Shown here one piece after another: positions 1 through 9,160 of a stretch of 64,000 bases of DNA. Both the position numbers and the translations under genes were made by a program. The stretch spans positions 1 through 64,000 of the forward strand of contig NZ_SZQF01000003.1 in the NCBI RefSeq assembly GCF_005869935.1. The letters are read 5' to 3'. Below the pieces are notes generated by a model. That model was not told the origin of the DNA. It saw only the letters and a program-made list of their open reading frames with translations, and did no database searches. This DNA comes from Winogradskyella algicola. Its GTDB lineage: Bacteria > Bacteroidota > Bacteroidia > Flavobacteriales > Flavobacteriaceae. Position 1 is the stretch's first letter. The number at the start of each line of letters is the position of its first letter.

Positions 1-10
1 TCTAAGTAGA

Positions 11-81
11 AAAGAGAGGGGATTATCATTGTTGTCGAAGTTACAGCTTCACCGTGTATACTAATCTTAATCCTCTCTTTT
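11..81 (+). terminator. Structured RNA or intrinsic terminator at the window edge
   Basis: AAAGAGAGG (11-19) pairs with CCTCTCTTT (72-80). Inside them ATTA (22-25) can pair with TAAT (68-71), and a small GAAG/CTTC hairpin sits in the loop. The right arm ends in a short T run. This could be the terminator of a plus-strand gene outside the window or a structured leader; the loop is long for a simple terminator. Confidence 0.35.
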
Positions 82-127
82 GTGCTTTCTGGTTAATCTT
101 CTAAATATAATGGATTGTAAACTTAAG

Positions 128-242
128 ACATGTATAGCTCATTGCGGCTGAATTCCTAATCGGAATTCATTGCAATTTGCTATCTTTAGGTTACGGCGGA
201 AAATCATAGCTGATTTTCCGCAACGAGCCATACACAAAATCG
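128..242 (+). repeat. Palindromic intergenic element upstream of the DUF2200 gene
   Basis: The ends TGTATAGCTCATTGC (about 127-141) and GCAACGAGCCATACA (220-234) are near-perfect inverted complements. Inside are a perfect hairpin GCGGAAAATCA/TGATTTTCCGC (about 196-221) and GAATTCC/GGAATTC. Its right-hand block resembles blocks upstream of several accessory genes at 18-23 kb. No coding capacity was seen. Confidence 0.6.
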
Positions 243-290
243 ATAAGCGCAACTACCTAAAAACTACCTTTTTTCACAAAAAAATATAAA

Positions 291-662
291 ATGAGTAAAT
301 CTGACACCAGCCACCACGACGAACGTATCGCTAATATGAGTTTTGCATCTGTATACCCACATTACGTGACCAAAGTAGAAAAGAAAGGCAGAACCAAGGA
401 AGAACTCCACGAAGTCATTGAATGGCTTACCGGCTACAATGAAAACAAACTCAATGAACTCATTGAGCAAAAAGCTAATTTTAAAGACTTTTTTGAGAAT
501 GCCAACCTTAATGAAAATGCACATCTCATAAAAGGTGTTATTTGCGGTTATAGAGTTGAAGATATAACCAATACTACCACGCAACAATGCAGGTATTTAG
601 ACAAACTCGTAGATGAATTAGCAAAAGGTAGAAAAATGGAAAAAATTCTTCGTCAACCTTAA
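291..662 (+). CDS. DUF2200 family protein
   Basis: A 123-residue soluble protein. Residues 13-50 carry the block ANMSFASVYPHYVTK followed by KGRTKEE and WLTGY, which I recognise as typical of DUF2200, a small cytoplasmic family of unknown biochemical function. The length is normal for the family and the ATG is the first in frame. It is followed 18 bp later by a GIY-YIG gene on the same strand, so the two probably share a transcript. A palindromic element sits 48 bp upstream of the start, as for accessory genes elsewhere in this window, which suggests a mobile or recently gained gene pair. The family call is from recall, not a search. Confidence 0.8.
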   Translation: MSKSDTSHHDERIANMSFASVYPHYVTKVEKKGRTKEELHEVIEWLTGYNENKLNELIEQKANFKDFFENANLNENAHLIKGVICGYRVEDITNTTTQQCRYLDKLVDELAKGRKMEKILRQP

Positions 663-680
663 ATTTTCCATTTTAAAAAC

Positions 681-1031
681 ATGCCAAAAACGCTATATCG
701 TATTTATGTTGTAGAACTTTCTAAGCGTGTATTTACAGAAAATGCCAAGTTTAGAAATGCTAATCCGCAGTACAATGGTGTATTAGAGTGTTTGTATGTT
801 GGTATGACAAGTAAAAGCCCTAAGGAACGTTTTGAACAACACAAAACAGGTTATAGAAACAAAAAAGGACACAAACTATCGTCTAATATTGTAGAAAAAT
901 ATGGCTTGTATCTTAGGCCAAGTCTTTATAATCATATAGATCCCTTTTTAACACGAAAAGATGCTTTAGTAGCCGAGAAAGCAATCACTTTAGAGTTGCG
1001 TAGAGAACGTTACGCGGTTTGGTCTAATTAA
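681..1031 (+). CDS. GIY-YIG nuclease-superfamily protein
   Basis: A 116-residue protein. The stretch RIYVVEL (7-13) followed by CLYVGMTSKSPKERFEQHK (about 38-56) fits the GIY-YIG core: a YVG strand followed by a helix starting S-P-x-x-R-x-x-x-H. A late glutamate in VAEKAITLE (about 98-106) could be the metal ligand. Stand-alone GIY-YIG proteins of this size are often predicted nucleases without proven substrates. It lies 18 bp after the DUF2200 gene, probably in one operon. No signal peptide or membrane segment was seen. Assignment to a specific nuclease subgroup is not possible by eye. Confidence 0.65.
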   Translation: MPKTLYRIYVVELSKRVFTENAKFRNANPQYNGVLECLYVGMTSKSPKERFEQHKTGYRNKKGHKLSSNIVEKYGLYLRPSLYNHIDPFLTRKDALVAEKAITLELRRERYAVWSN

Positions 1032-1085
1032 TAATGCATACTTATCTAATTTGTCATTGATAAGTCGTTTCAGAATCTCACCTTT

Positions 1086-2225
1086 CTATTTAGTAACCAA
1101 AATCTTATCTAAGGTTTCTTCGTAGATGGCTTCGTATTGTGGCACAATAGCGTGAATATCAAACTTCTTAGATTGTGCTTTGGCATTAGCTTTAAACGTC
1201 TTTAACGTCTCTGAATTTTTAAGTATTTTAATGGCGTTGGCCGACATATCTGCTACAGCATTAACATCACTTAAATAACCAGAATATCCATCGATATTTA
1301 CTTCTGGTAATCCACCTGTATTAGTCGATATTACCGGTACTCCACTTGCCATAGCCTCTAAAGCTGCCAGACCAAAACTTTCAGTTTGCGATGGTAGTAA
1401 AAACAAGTCACTAAAGCATAGGATACGGTCTATTTCGTTACTGTTTCCGAAGAAAATAACCTTATCACTAATACCCAATTCTTCAGCCAATATTTCAGCG
1501 GTTTCTTTTTCTGGGCCTTCACCAACCATCATTAACTTAGCTGGTAACGCTTTCTGAATATTATAAAAAACCTTAATTACATCTGGTATTTGCTTTACTT
1601 CGCGCATATTACTAATATGCGTAATGATAAACTCTTCATCTTCTGCCATCATAGCGCGTTGACAATCCGTAAAATTATTGAGATGCTTATCTAAGTCTAT
1701 AAAGTTTGGCACTACATAAATATCTTTTTTAATATCAAAAAGACGCATGGTGTCCTTCTTTAAACTTTCTGAAACCGAAGTAACGGCATCAGATTTGTTA
1801 ATACTAAAGGTTACCGCGGGTTTATAAAACGGATGACTACCAACTAGTGTGATATCTGTGCCATGAAGTGTGGTAACGATAGGAATATGAATTCCCTTTG
1901 CTAAAAGCATTTGCTGAGCCATATAGGCTGCATAAGCATGTGGAATTGCATAATGCACATGCAACAACTCTATACCATAAAGTTGCACCATATCTACCAA
2001 CTTACTAGACAATGCCAACTCATAAGGTTGATAGTGAAATAAAGGGTATTCAGGAACATGGACTTCGTGAAAATGAACATTATTGCTCAACAACTCTAAA
2101 CGTACTGGTTGACTATAGGTTATAAAGTGAATTTCGTGACCGCGTTTAGAGAGTTCTAAACCTAATTCTGTAGCTACTACACCACTACCACCAAATGTTG
2201 GGTAACAAACAATTCCTATTTTCAT
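1086..2225 (-). CDS. bshA: N-acetyl-alpha-D-glucosaminyl L-malate synthase BshA
   Basis: A 379-residue GT4-family glycosyltransferase, predicted to join UDP-GlcNAc and L-malate in the first step of bacillithiol synthesis in the cytoplasm. The N-terminus MKIGIVCYPTFGGSGVVATE and the LHGTDITLVG block (about 122-131) are characteristic of BshA. The C-terminal half holds the E-x7-E retaining-GT motif in ESFGLAALEAMASGVPVI (about 283-300). The length is normal. The gene stands alone, with bshB and bshC not in the window. A 247-bp leader lies upstream with a TAAATTTG -7 box on the minus strand. Confidence 0.92.
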   Translation of the reverse strand: MKIGIVCYPTFGGSGVVATELGLELSKRGHEIHFITYSQPVRLELLSNNVHFHEVHVPEYPLFHYQPYELALSSKLVDMVQLYGIELLHVHYAIPHAYAAYMAQQMLLAKGIHIPIVTTLHGTDITLVGSHPFYKPAVTFSINKSDAVTSVSESLKKDTMRLFDIKKDIYVVPNFIDLDKHLNNFTDCQRAMMAEDEEFIITHISNMREVKQIPDVIKVFYNIQKALPAKLMMVGEGPEKETAEILAEELGISDKVIFFGNSNEIDRILCFSDLFLLPSQTESFGLAALEAMASGVPVISTNTGGLPEVNIDGYSGYLSDVNAVADMSANAIKILKNSETLKTFKANAKAQSKKFDIHAIVPQYEAIYEETLDKILVTK

Positions 2226-2395
2226 GTGTTAATATTTATTGCCTGCTTTATAGCAGACATTTTTTTAATGGGCACATGGAACATCCTATTATCATATTTG
2301 CTGTACAATCTATGATTAATCATGGATGTTTCATCTAAAACTTTTGAACGATTAAAATTGATATGTATAAAGTCTTGGACCTTTTTAAATCCTTA

Positions 2396-2403
2396 CAAAT
2401 TTA
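2396..2403 (-). promoter_or_regulatory. Possible promoter -7 box of bshA
   Basis: On the minus strand this reads TAAATTTG, matching the Bacteroidetes TAnnTTTG -7 consensus, about 170 nt upstream of the bshA start. No good -33 TTTG lies at the right distance, so the call is weak. The leader it would create includes a hairpin (2239-2259, CTGCT/AGCAG). Confidence 0.35.
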
Positions 2404-2472
2404 TAATACGTGTTAAAGTTAGCAGATTTGAATTGGTACAAAGTAACTTTTAGCACTTTTTAACGTATAGCC

Positions 2473-5430
2473 CTAATCTATGATCGCTTCATAAATGAGT
2501 CGCTGAATTTCGGTTCTGATGTTCTCCCTAAGCAATAAATTCTTGCCAGCCTCTGGATAAGTTCTATTGGCTAAAAACACGTAAACGATTTCTTCTTCAG
2601 GATCTGCCCATGCATAAGTACCCGTAAAACCAGAGTGTCCAAAACTAGTCATTGATATACAACCGCAAGTAGGGCCTTCTTCTCCTAATTGTGGTTTATC
2701 GAAACCTATACCTCTCCTGTTGTCACTTTCGCAATAATAACAGGTGTTAAACTTATCTATAGTTTCGGATTTAAAGTAACGTTTACCACCATAAAATCCT
2801 TTTTGTAAGTACATCTGCATAATCTTTGCCACATCATTGGCATTACTAAAAACACCAGCATGGCCACCAATGCCTCCTTGCATAGCGGCTCCCATGTCGT
2901 GTACATAACCATGAACCTTTTTATACCTATAATAGCTATCCACTTCAGTTGGTACAATGTCTTTTAGACTAAATGTTTTTCTTGGGTTGTATGTGGTATA
3001 ATTTGCACCTAAAGACTTGTAGAAACGGTCTTGAGTTATTTCGTGTAAAGATTTATCATAAAAGCCTTCCAGATAATTTTTAAGGATGTAATATGGCAAA
3101 TCGCTATAGCGATAACGCAATCTTGAAAGTAAATCACTCTCCTTTATAATTTCTTGTATAGAGTCCTTGTAATCGTTGCGCATAAAAAGTGTGTTGGTAA
3201 CCTCTATATTAAAATCCTTAGAGCGTTTTGTTCTATAATATTTAGGATCTGGTTTCTTTGTAACAGTATCTAGAGTTGCATAATAGAAAGGAATCCAAGG
3301 TTTTAACTGCGCATAATGCGATAACATTCGTTTTAAGGTAATGTTCTTTTTATTAGACTTTTTATACGCTGGTAGTAAATCTCCTAGCTTTGAATCTAAT
3401 GATACGGAACCTTGTTGCTCTAATTCCATAAGTACAGGAAGCGTCGCAATAATTTTTGTTAAAGATGCTACGTCATAAATATCATCAAAGTCTACCTTGT
3501 TCTTTTTTGAGTAGGTGTGATAACCAAAATTCTTGTTATAAATAACTTTTCCACGTCTAGCTACCAAAAGTTGAATACCAGGCGTCATTCTATTGTTAAC
3601 AGCATGATTGGCTACAGAGTCTATTCTGCTTAAAAGCTTAGAATCCATACCAACACGCTCTGGTAAACCGTAACTAAGATTAGATAGTGCATTATAAGTT
3701 AAGCCTGTACCTACAGGGAAGAACTCACCATTACTTACAGGTAACTTGCCTTTTGCACCTATTCCGCCAAAAATAAGCTGAGCCGATTTTTGTTGAGCTA
3801 TAGTACTATTCTGATAACTCATTACAATGGCTTCAATGTTTTCCACTGAGCGTAAATCGTTTAATGCATAAGGTCTGGCAAAAACATCTAGAATTACAGT
3901 AGTGCTTCTAGCAATTTCGTATAGCCATGCTAACTCTTTTTGTGAGAATTCATAAGCTTTCCAAGGGTTGTCATTAGATTTATGAAAACCAACTACCACA
4001 GTATTATAATTCTGTAGTTTGGTCATAATTTCGTCTAACTTTTCTCCTTTTATGTGATGTACTTTAGTGTATTTTTTTAATTCGTTGTAAAAGGCTGATC
4101 CACTTGCGTCTCCTAATTCTACATAAGCTATATTTTTGGTTTGCAGGTCTCTAAGTGGCAGTACATCATCTTTATTTTTCACCACAGTAATAGCATTCTC
4201 CATAAGGGTTTCGTAAAGTACGTCGTCTTCAAGTCTATTTAAGTCCTTACCTAGACCGTACAGACCCACTGGTGAGTAATTATGCAAACCAACCTTGTAC
4301 TTTGCCATCAGAATCTTCTTAACAGAGTGCGACAATCGCTCTTCACTTATTTTCTTATCCTCGTAAGCTTCCATAATCCTTTCGATGCCTTTCTCAGGGT
4401 CTTCAGACATTAGCAAGACGTCATTTCCTGCTAAAAATGCCATTAAATCAATTTCGCCACCTTTTGAAAATACACTAGTTGTAATACCATCAACGTTTTT
4501 TTCTACATAATCTGCAGCACCTTTCATGGTTAAGGCATCTGTAAAGATTAAACCTTTAAAACCTAATTCACCTTTAAGAATATCTGTAACAATATGTTTT
4601 GATAAGGACGATGGAAAACCTCGTCTTTTTTCTAAACTTGGGACATTAAGGTGCGCAACCATAACGCTAGACAAACCCTCGCTTATGAGCTTTCTATAAG
4701 GATATAGTTCTACAGAATCTATTCGTTTTTCACTAAAGGAAACCGTTGGTAAGGTTTTATGGGAATCATCTTCGGTATCACCATGACCTGGGAAATGCTT
4801 GGCATTTGCCAAAACTCCAGCACTTTGCATACCATTCATAAATGCTAATCCTTTGGCTGTAACATTATCTCTGTCTTCACCAAATGAACGATTACCAATG
4901 ATTGGATTTTTAGGATTGGTATTGATATCCACTACTGGTGCAAAATTAAAGTGCACACCCAAACGTTTGCAATGCTCACCGATTTGTCTTCCGGTTTGTT
5001 CTACCAAACTATCATCTTTAATAGCACCTAGCGTCATATTCCACGGAAACGCATACGTAGAGTCTAAGCGCATACTCAAACCCCATTCTGCATCCATACC
5101 CACCAACAAAGGTACTTTAGATGTTGCTTGCAAAAGGTTATTTAATTTGGCTTGACGGTATGGTCCACCATTTGAATAAATAACACCTCCAATGTGTTCG
5201 TCTTTTATTAAATCGACAATTTTATTATTAACCTTCTCATTATTTTTTGAAAACACCTGAACCATAAAAAGCTGACCTACACGCTCTTTTAAGGTCATAG
5301 CATTGTAAATACTATCTACCCATTTTTGTTGTTGCGCTGTATCTTTGGTTAATAATGGATTAGGAGTTGCTTCTTGGGCAATACTAATCTGAACACAAAA
5401 AGCTATTAGAATAAGGGACAAATATCGCAT
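2473..5430 (-). CDS. GH3 beta-N-acetylhexosaminidase fused to a serine beta-lactamase-like hydrolase
   Basis: A 985-residue exported protein with a signal peptide ending near residue 18 (AFCVQISIAQE). Residues about 35-375 are a NagZ-type GH3 domain, with KHFPGHGDT at 211-219 followed by the DSH His-Asp dyad, and the nucleophile Asp in FTDALTM (about 298). A GH3 C-terminal-like sandwich follows to about 580. Residues about 590-985 are a class C beta-lactamase/DD-peptidase fold with the SxxK motif SLTK (656-659). The predicted role is periplasmic peptidoglycan turnover, with sugar and peptide-side activities in one chain. This fusion is known in Bacteroidetes. The nearest upstream gene, serB, is 122 bp away and looks unrelated. 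Confidence 0.88.
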   Translation of the reverse strand: MRYLSLILIAFCVQISIAQEATPNPLLTKDTAQQQKWVDSIYNAMTLKERVGQLFMVQVFSKNNEKVNNKIVDLIKDEHIGGVIYSNGGPYRQAKLNNLLQATSKVPLLVGMDAEWGLSMRLDSTYAFPWNMTLGAIKDDSLVEQTGRQIGEHCKRLGVHFNFAPVVDINTNPKNPIIGNRSFGEDRDNVTAKGLAFMNGMQSAGVLANAKHFPGHGDTEDDSHKTLPTVSFSEKRIDSVELYPYRKLISEGLSSVMVAHLNVPSLEKRRGFPSSLSKHIVTDILKGELGFKGLIFTDALTMKGAADYVEKNVDGITTSVFSKGGEIDLMAFLAGNDVLLMSEDPEKGIERIMEAYEDKKISEERLSHSVKKILMAKYKVGLHNYSPVGLYGLGKDLNRLEDDVLYETLMENAITVVKNKDDVLPLRDLQTKNIAYVELGDASGSAFYNELKKYTKVHHIKGEKLDEIMTKLQNYNTVVVGFHKSNDNPWKAYEFSQKELAWLYEIARSTTVILDVFARPYALNDLRSVENIEAIVMSYQNSTIAQQKSAQLIFGGIGAKGKLPVSNGEFFPVGTGLTYNALSNLSYGLPERVGMDSKLLSRIDSVANHAVNNRMTPGIQLLVARRGKVIYNKNFGYHTYSKKNKVDFDDIYDVASLTKIIATLPVLMELEQQGSVSLDSKLGDLLPAYKKSNKKNITLKRMLSHYAQLKPWIPFYYATLDTVTKKPDPKYYRTKRSKDFNIEVTNTLFMRNDYKDSIQEIIKESDLLSRLRYRYSDLPYYILKNYLEGFYDKSLHEITQDRFYKSLGANYTTYNPRKTFSLKDIVPTEVDSYYRYKKVHGYVHDMGAAMQGGIGGHAGVFSNANDVAKIMQMYLQKGFYGGKRYFKSETIDKFNTCYYCESDNRRGIGFDKPQLGEEGPTCGCISMTSFGHSGFTGTYAWADPEEEIVYVFLANRTYPEAGKNLLLRENIRTEIQRLIYEAIID

Positions 5431-5552
5431 ACATCAATCTTTTCTCGTTTGTAATTTTAATAACGAATACTATGCCAAAATAGCATATTTAATAAGAAGT
5501 AAAAAGACTTTAGGATAGTTTTATAAACCGTATAATTAACAGTTATACATAG

Positions 5553-6773
5553 TTACACCAAATCTATATGACGGTCGTGATAACCCAATAAATATAGCAC
5601 ACCATCCAAACCAATACTAGAAATAGAGTTCTGGGCATTATCCTTAACTTTTGGCTTAGCATGAAACGCAATACCTAAACCTGCTAAATTGAGCATTTGT
5701 AAGTCATTTGCACCGTCTCCTACAGCAATAGTCTGCTCTATATCAATACCCATATTATCCGCTAATAATTGAAGATACTCGGCTTTTTTATGACCATCAA
5801 CAATATCACCAACATAACCACCTGTAAGTACACCATCTTTGATTTCTAAAGCATTAGCATACACAAAGTCTATGTCTAATTTTTCTTGAAGGTAGTGCCC
5901 AAAATAAGTAAATCCGCCAGATAGAATTGCAGTTTTATAACCGTAATAATGAAGCGTATCTATAAGTCGTTTTGCACCTTTGGTAATTGGTAAATTTTCT
6001 GCAACATCCTTTAAAACAGATTCACTGAGTCCTTCTAGAAGCTTCATACGTTTTTTGAAACTCTCCTGAAAATCTATTTCCCCTTGCATTGCAGACTCTG
6101 TAATGGCCTTTACCTCATCACCAACTCCAGCGCGTTCTGCCAATTCATCTATAACTTCGGTTTGAATTAAGGTTGAATCCATATCAAAACACACCAAACG
6201 ACGGTTACGTCTAAACATGCTGTCTTCCTGAAAAGCAATATCAACATCCAACGCATGCGATATTTCCATAAATCTAGATGTAAACTCGGATTTATCATTC
6301 AATTTTCCTCGAATTGAAAGTTGAATAGATGCTCTAGGGTACTCTTCTTCTTTTACTAAAGATGTACGACCTGTTAATCGCTTTATGGAATCTATGTTCA
6401 GATTCTTTTCTGATATAACTTTGGTGACCTCAGAAATCTGTTCTGCTTTTAGTTTATCGCCTAAAATGGTAACGATATACCGATCCTTACCTTGCATACT
6501 TACCCAGTGCTCGTAATTCTCTAAGGATATAGGTGTAAATTTTGCTGTAATACCTAATTCATAAGCCTTAAATAATAAGTCTTTTAGGACTGCTGCAGAT
6601 TTTTTTCCGGTTTTTATTTCGAACATCATACCTAATGACAAGGTATCGTGGATATTAGCCTGACCAATATCTAAAATCTTAGCATCATAGGCTGCCAAAA
6701 CACTGGTTAAAGACGATGTTAAGCCTGGTTTATCTTGTCCTGAAATATTTAATAAGAAAATATCTGTGCCCAC
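5553..6773 (-). CDS. serB: Phosphoserine phosphatase SerB with two ACT domains
   Basis: A 406-residue cytoplasmic enzyme catalysing the last step of serine biosynthesis. Two ACT-like regulatory domains (about 5-80 and 98-180) precede a HAD domain. The HAD motifs are all visible: I as DMDST (197-201), II as SGGF (about 285), and III/IV as GDGANDLQML (about 352-361). The start is GTG, because no in-frame ATG lies upstream before the intergenic gap. The other serine genes, serC and serA, are at 36.7-38.7 kb on the opposite strand. The ACT domains suggest feedback by an amino acid, probably serine (inference). Confidence 0.93.
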   Translation of the reverse strand: MGTDIFLLNISGQDKPGLTSSLTSVLAAYDAKILDIGQANIHDTLSLGMMFEIKTGKKSAAVLKDLLFKAYELGITAKFTPISLENYEHWVSMQGKDRYIVTILGDKLKAEQISEVTKVISEKNLNIDSIKRLTGRTSLVKEEEYPRASIQLSIRGKLNDKSEFTSRFMEISHALDVDIAFQEDSMFRRNRRLVCFDMDSTLIQTEVIDELAERAGVGDEVKAITESAMQGEIDFQESFKKRMKLLEGLSESVLKDVAENLPITKGAKRLIDTLHYYGYKTAILSGGFTYFGHYLQEKLDIDFVYANALEIKDGVLTGGYVGDIVDGHKKAEYLQLLADNMGIDIEQTIAVGDGANDLQMLNLAGLGIAFHAKPKVKDNAQNSISSIGLDGVLYLLGYHDRHIDLV

Positions 6774-6936
6774 GTTCTATTGACGATTTACGAATTTAGA
6801 ATAACGAATTAGAGAATTTAAGTTCCTAAATAAGTTAGTGTAAAAATGAACATTCTTTCTTAAAAATGAAAATCATTGGTAATGCAAATGCTGTAATTTT
6901 TAGGTGATTTTATTAAGAATTCTTCAATCTGAAGAT

Positions 6937-7422
6937 TTATTTAATAAACCGACTGTGCCAACTTTCACTTGCTGGTACCTCCCAATTGTCTTTAAACTCT
7001 GCGATATTAGTGACTAGGTTATTAAAAACAATGGTATTTTTGGATACAGAATTGTTTTTAGCCATTTTTTTGAAGTCCATTAATGGTTTGTAGGCAATGA
7101 ATTCTCCTTGTTTAAAGGACACATTCATCTTATCCATTAAATCGACATTATAGTCTTTTTCTAACTGTTGAATAAAATGTACAGAAGCATCAATTGAGCA
7201 ACCTGTAGCCACATTAAGGTTTTGATTTAAAGCAATAACAATAAAGCGCTTGTAAACAATCTTAAAGCCGGCTTGTAAATCTTTACCATGTGCCGTCCAT
7301 GCTTCAATAAATGTTTCGAGTTTAGAGGTTAACGCTTTTATTTCTTCTTCAGAAAAACTTCTGTTAGCTTGGTAAATCCAAACACGTGATTCTTCTGGTA
7401 ATTTATCAAAATCTACTAGCAT
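6937..7422 (-). CDS. Conserved flavobacterial protein, often mislabelled ABC transporter ATPase
   Basis: A 161-residue soluble protein starting MLVDFDKLPEESRVWIYQ. I recognise it as a conserved Bacteroidetes protein that databases often name ABC transporter ATPase, but it has no Walker A (GxxGxGKS/T), signature or Walker B motif, so that name is not supported. It contains an ATGCSIDASVHF segment (about 77-88) with a cysteine. It is the last gene of a minus-strand run, with 1 bp between it and the preceding gene. Its function is unknown; synteny behind the Fe-S genes is common in the family. Confidence 0.7.
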   Translation of the reverse strand: MLVDFDKLPEESRVWIYQANRSFSEEEIKALTSKLETFIEAWTAHGKDLQAGFKIVYKRFIVIALNQNLNVATGCSIDASVHFIQQLEKDYNVDLMDKMNVSFKQGEFIAYKPLMDFKKMAKNNSVSKNTIVFNNLVTNIAEFKDNWEVPASESWHSRFIK

Positions 7423-7423
7423 A

Positions 7424-8059
7424 CTAAAGTTCTTCTAGCTTCGTAATTACTTTTTTTGTGATGTATTGCTTTTCACTTAAATCAAACAACTCTACTTCCT
7501 TAAACGTTACGGTATAAGATTTACCGAAGTTAGATTTTTTAAGCAGCTCATAGCCTTCAAATTCTTCAGTAATTAAAAAAATGTGTGTTTTATCAAAATC
7601 GTCTTTAGCTTCAAAATAAGAAATAGCGTCGTTATTCATTGTCACCAACTCTACCTCTATCGTTAACACAGAATCCGTGGATGCATCCAGACCAACTTCA
7701 TCTTCATCGTCACCTACAATTTCTACTAATTCTTCTGAAGAAAAAATGGATAAAAAGTCATCCGCACAAGTAGTTGCCATTATAAAACCAACATCTTCAC
7801 CTATTTCTTCGATATCATTTAAGGTTTTTTTACTGTAATATCTAGATTTTGATTTGTGTTTATTAAAGCTATCAAATAAGCAAAGTCCCAAAGCCATTTC
7901 CTTTTCTTCGGTATCGTCAGATTTATCAAATTTCTTTTTAGAAATACACTCGCAAGTGTCCTCTGCCATCAGCTCTGCAACCTCTTCTTTTGACTTTTTT
8001 TGAGCTAAAGCACTTGATCCAAAGAGTACAACTAATATTAAAAGTGTAACTTTTTTCAT
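7424..8059 (-). CDS. Exported acidic hypothetical protein
   Basis: A 211-residue protein with a clear signal peptide (MKKVTLLILVVLFGSSALAQ) and a mature part beginning KKSKEEVAELMAEDTCECISKKK. Two cysteine pairs (CEC near 37-39, CLF and CAD later) hint at disulphides in the periplasm. The middle is strongly acidic (EELVEIVGDDEDEVGLDASTD). I do not recognise the family with certainty. It lies between a small membrane protein gene and the conserved gene at 6937-7422, in the same direction with 1 bp to the latter, so it is likely the penultimate gene of the envelope/redox operon. Confidence 0.65.
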   Translation of the reverse strand: MKKVTLLILVVLFGSSALAQKKSKEEVAELMAEDTCECISKKKFDKSDDTEEKEMALGLCLFDSFNKHKSKSRYYSKKTLNDIEEIGEDVGFIMATTCADDFLSIFSSEELVEIVGDDEDEVGLDASTDSVLTIEVELVTMNNDAISYFEAKDDFDKTHIFLITEEFEGYELLKKSNFGKSYTVTFKEVELFDLSEKQYITKKVITKLEEL

Positions 8060-8083
8060 AGGTATATCATATTCTGTTAAGAA

Positions 8084-8284
8084 TTATCCTTTAAATGTAA
8101 TTAATCTATATACAAATCCCATGATTATAGAGTGTATTATGAAATCAAAAACGAATAAATTTACTGAAATTAAAGAAGAGCCTTTATAATAATCTATTCC
8201 AAGATTTATAGTTGCTATTATTAATCCGCTTATGATACCAAAAATTATACTTTTTCTAAATAACTTATTATTATTGTTTGTCAA
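8084..8284 (-). CDS. Small two-helix membrane protein
   Basis: A 66-residue protein with two hydrophobic segments (about 12-28, IIFGIISGLIIATINLG, and 43-60, LFVFDFIIHSIIMGFVYR). It starts at TTG only 3 nt after the stop of the Fe-S gene at 8288, which suggests translational coupling. No ATG start gives a comparable protein. The amino-acid pattern is typical of a real membrane protein and it fits the operon without overlap. Function unknown. Confidence 0.5.
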   Translation of the reverse strand: MTNNNNKLFRKSIIFGIISGLIIATINLGIDYYKGSSLISVNLFVFDFIIHSIIMGFVYRLITFKG

Positions 8285-8287
8285 AAC

Positions 8288-9070
8288 CTAAGAATTGGCA
8301 ATCAACTCAGCGATATCTAATACCGAAATTTCATTTTCTTTTTCTTTGGCCTTTACACCATCAGTCATCATAGTATTACAGTATGGGCAACCTGTAGCAA
8401 TAATATCTGGCTTGGTTTCTAAAGCGTCTTCCGTTCTAAGAACATTGATATCCATATTCCCTTTTTCGGGCTCTTTAAACATTTGGGCACCACCTGCACC
8501 ACAACATAAAGCTGTAGATTTGTGACGTTTCATCTCAACCAGATTAGCATTGGTTTTTTTAAGAACATCTCTTGGTGCGTTATACTCGCTATTGGCACGA
8601 CCTAAGTAGCATGGATCGTGAAATGTAATACGCTTTCCTTTATAAGTATTGCCTTCTATAGTTAAACGACCAGAACTTATTAATTCTTTTATAAATTGGG
8701 TATGGTGTACCACATCGTAATTACCACCAAGACTTGGATATTCGTTTTTTATACAGTTATAAGAATGTGGATCGCAAGTGACTATACGCTTCACCTCATA
8801 AGCATTAAGAATTTCAATGTTCATCATCGCTTGCATCTGAAACAAAAACTCATTACCAGCACGCTTAGCAACATCACCTGTATTACTTTCCTCTTCGCCC
8901 AATACAGCAAATTCTACATTGGCCTTGTTTAAAATTTTAACAAAAGCCTTTGATATTTTTTTCGCTCTATCATCGTAACTACCAGCAGATCCTACCCAAA
9001 ACAAGATTTCGGGTTGTTTACCTTCTGCCATAAATTCTGCCATTGTTGGCACTTTTAGTTCTTCGCTCAT
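8288..9070 (-). CDS. (Fe-S)-binding CCG-domain protein, heterodisulfide-reductase/GlpC-like
   Basis: A 260-residue cytoplasmic protein with two cysteine-rich CCG-type blocks. The C-terminal one is canonical: HDPCYLGR (about 151-158), CCGAGG (190-195) and ATGCPYCNTM (about 226-235). The N-terminal one is degenerate (VTCDPHSYNC, about 97-106). This matches the HdrB/LutA/GlpC family, whose members transfer electrons between quinone-linked Fe-S partners and substrate oxidoreductases. The gene directly follows (90 bp) a membrane Fe-S subunit that supplies the expected 4Fe-4S partner. The electron donor and acceptor are not determined by sequence. Confidence 0.88.
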   Translation of the reverse strand: MSEELKVPTMAEFMAEGKQPEILFWVGSAGSYDDRAKKISKAFVKILNKANVEFAVLGEEESNTGDVAKRAGNEFLFQMQAMMNIEILNAYEVKRIVTCDPHSYNCIKNEYPSLGGNYDVVHHTQFIKELISSGRLTIEGNTYKGKRITFHDPCYLGRANSEYNAPRDVLKKTNANLVEMKRHKSTALCCGAGGAQMFKEPEKGNMDINVLRTEDALETKPDIIATGCPYCNTMMTDGVKAKEKENEISVLDIAELIANS

Positions 9071-9160
9071 CTCTTAGATGTTTATTTTTTATGAGTTGAA
9101 TCGTTTAATTGTTTATAAATTGAATCAAAAGCAAATTAAACGCTTAAACGCATCAACGTT

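Noticed and set aside
264-587. Long minus-strand open frame opposite the DUF2200 gene
   Set aside because: It is an antisense shadow of a recognisable coding gene, with low-complexity Phe/Ile-rich text.
2239-2262. Hairpin CTGCT/AGCAG followed by T7 on the plus strand
   Set aside because: No plus-strand gene ends nearby and it lies in the bshA leader; most likely chance or leader structure.
6937-7422. ABC transporter ATPase, the usual database name
   Set aside because: No Walker A, signature or Walker B motif is present.
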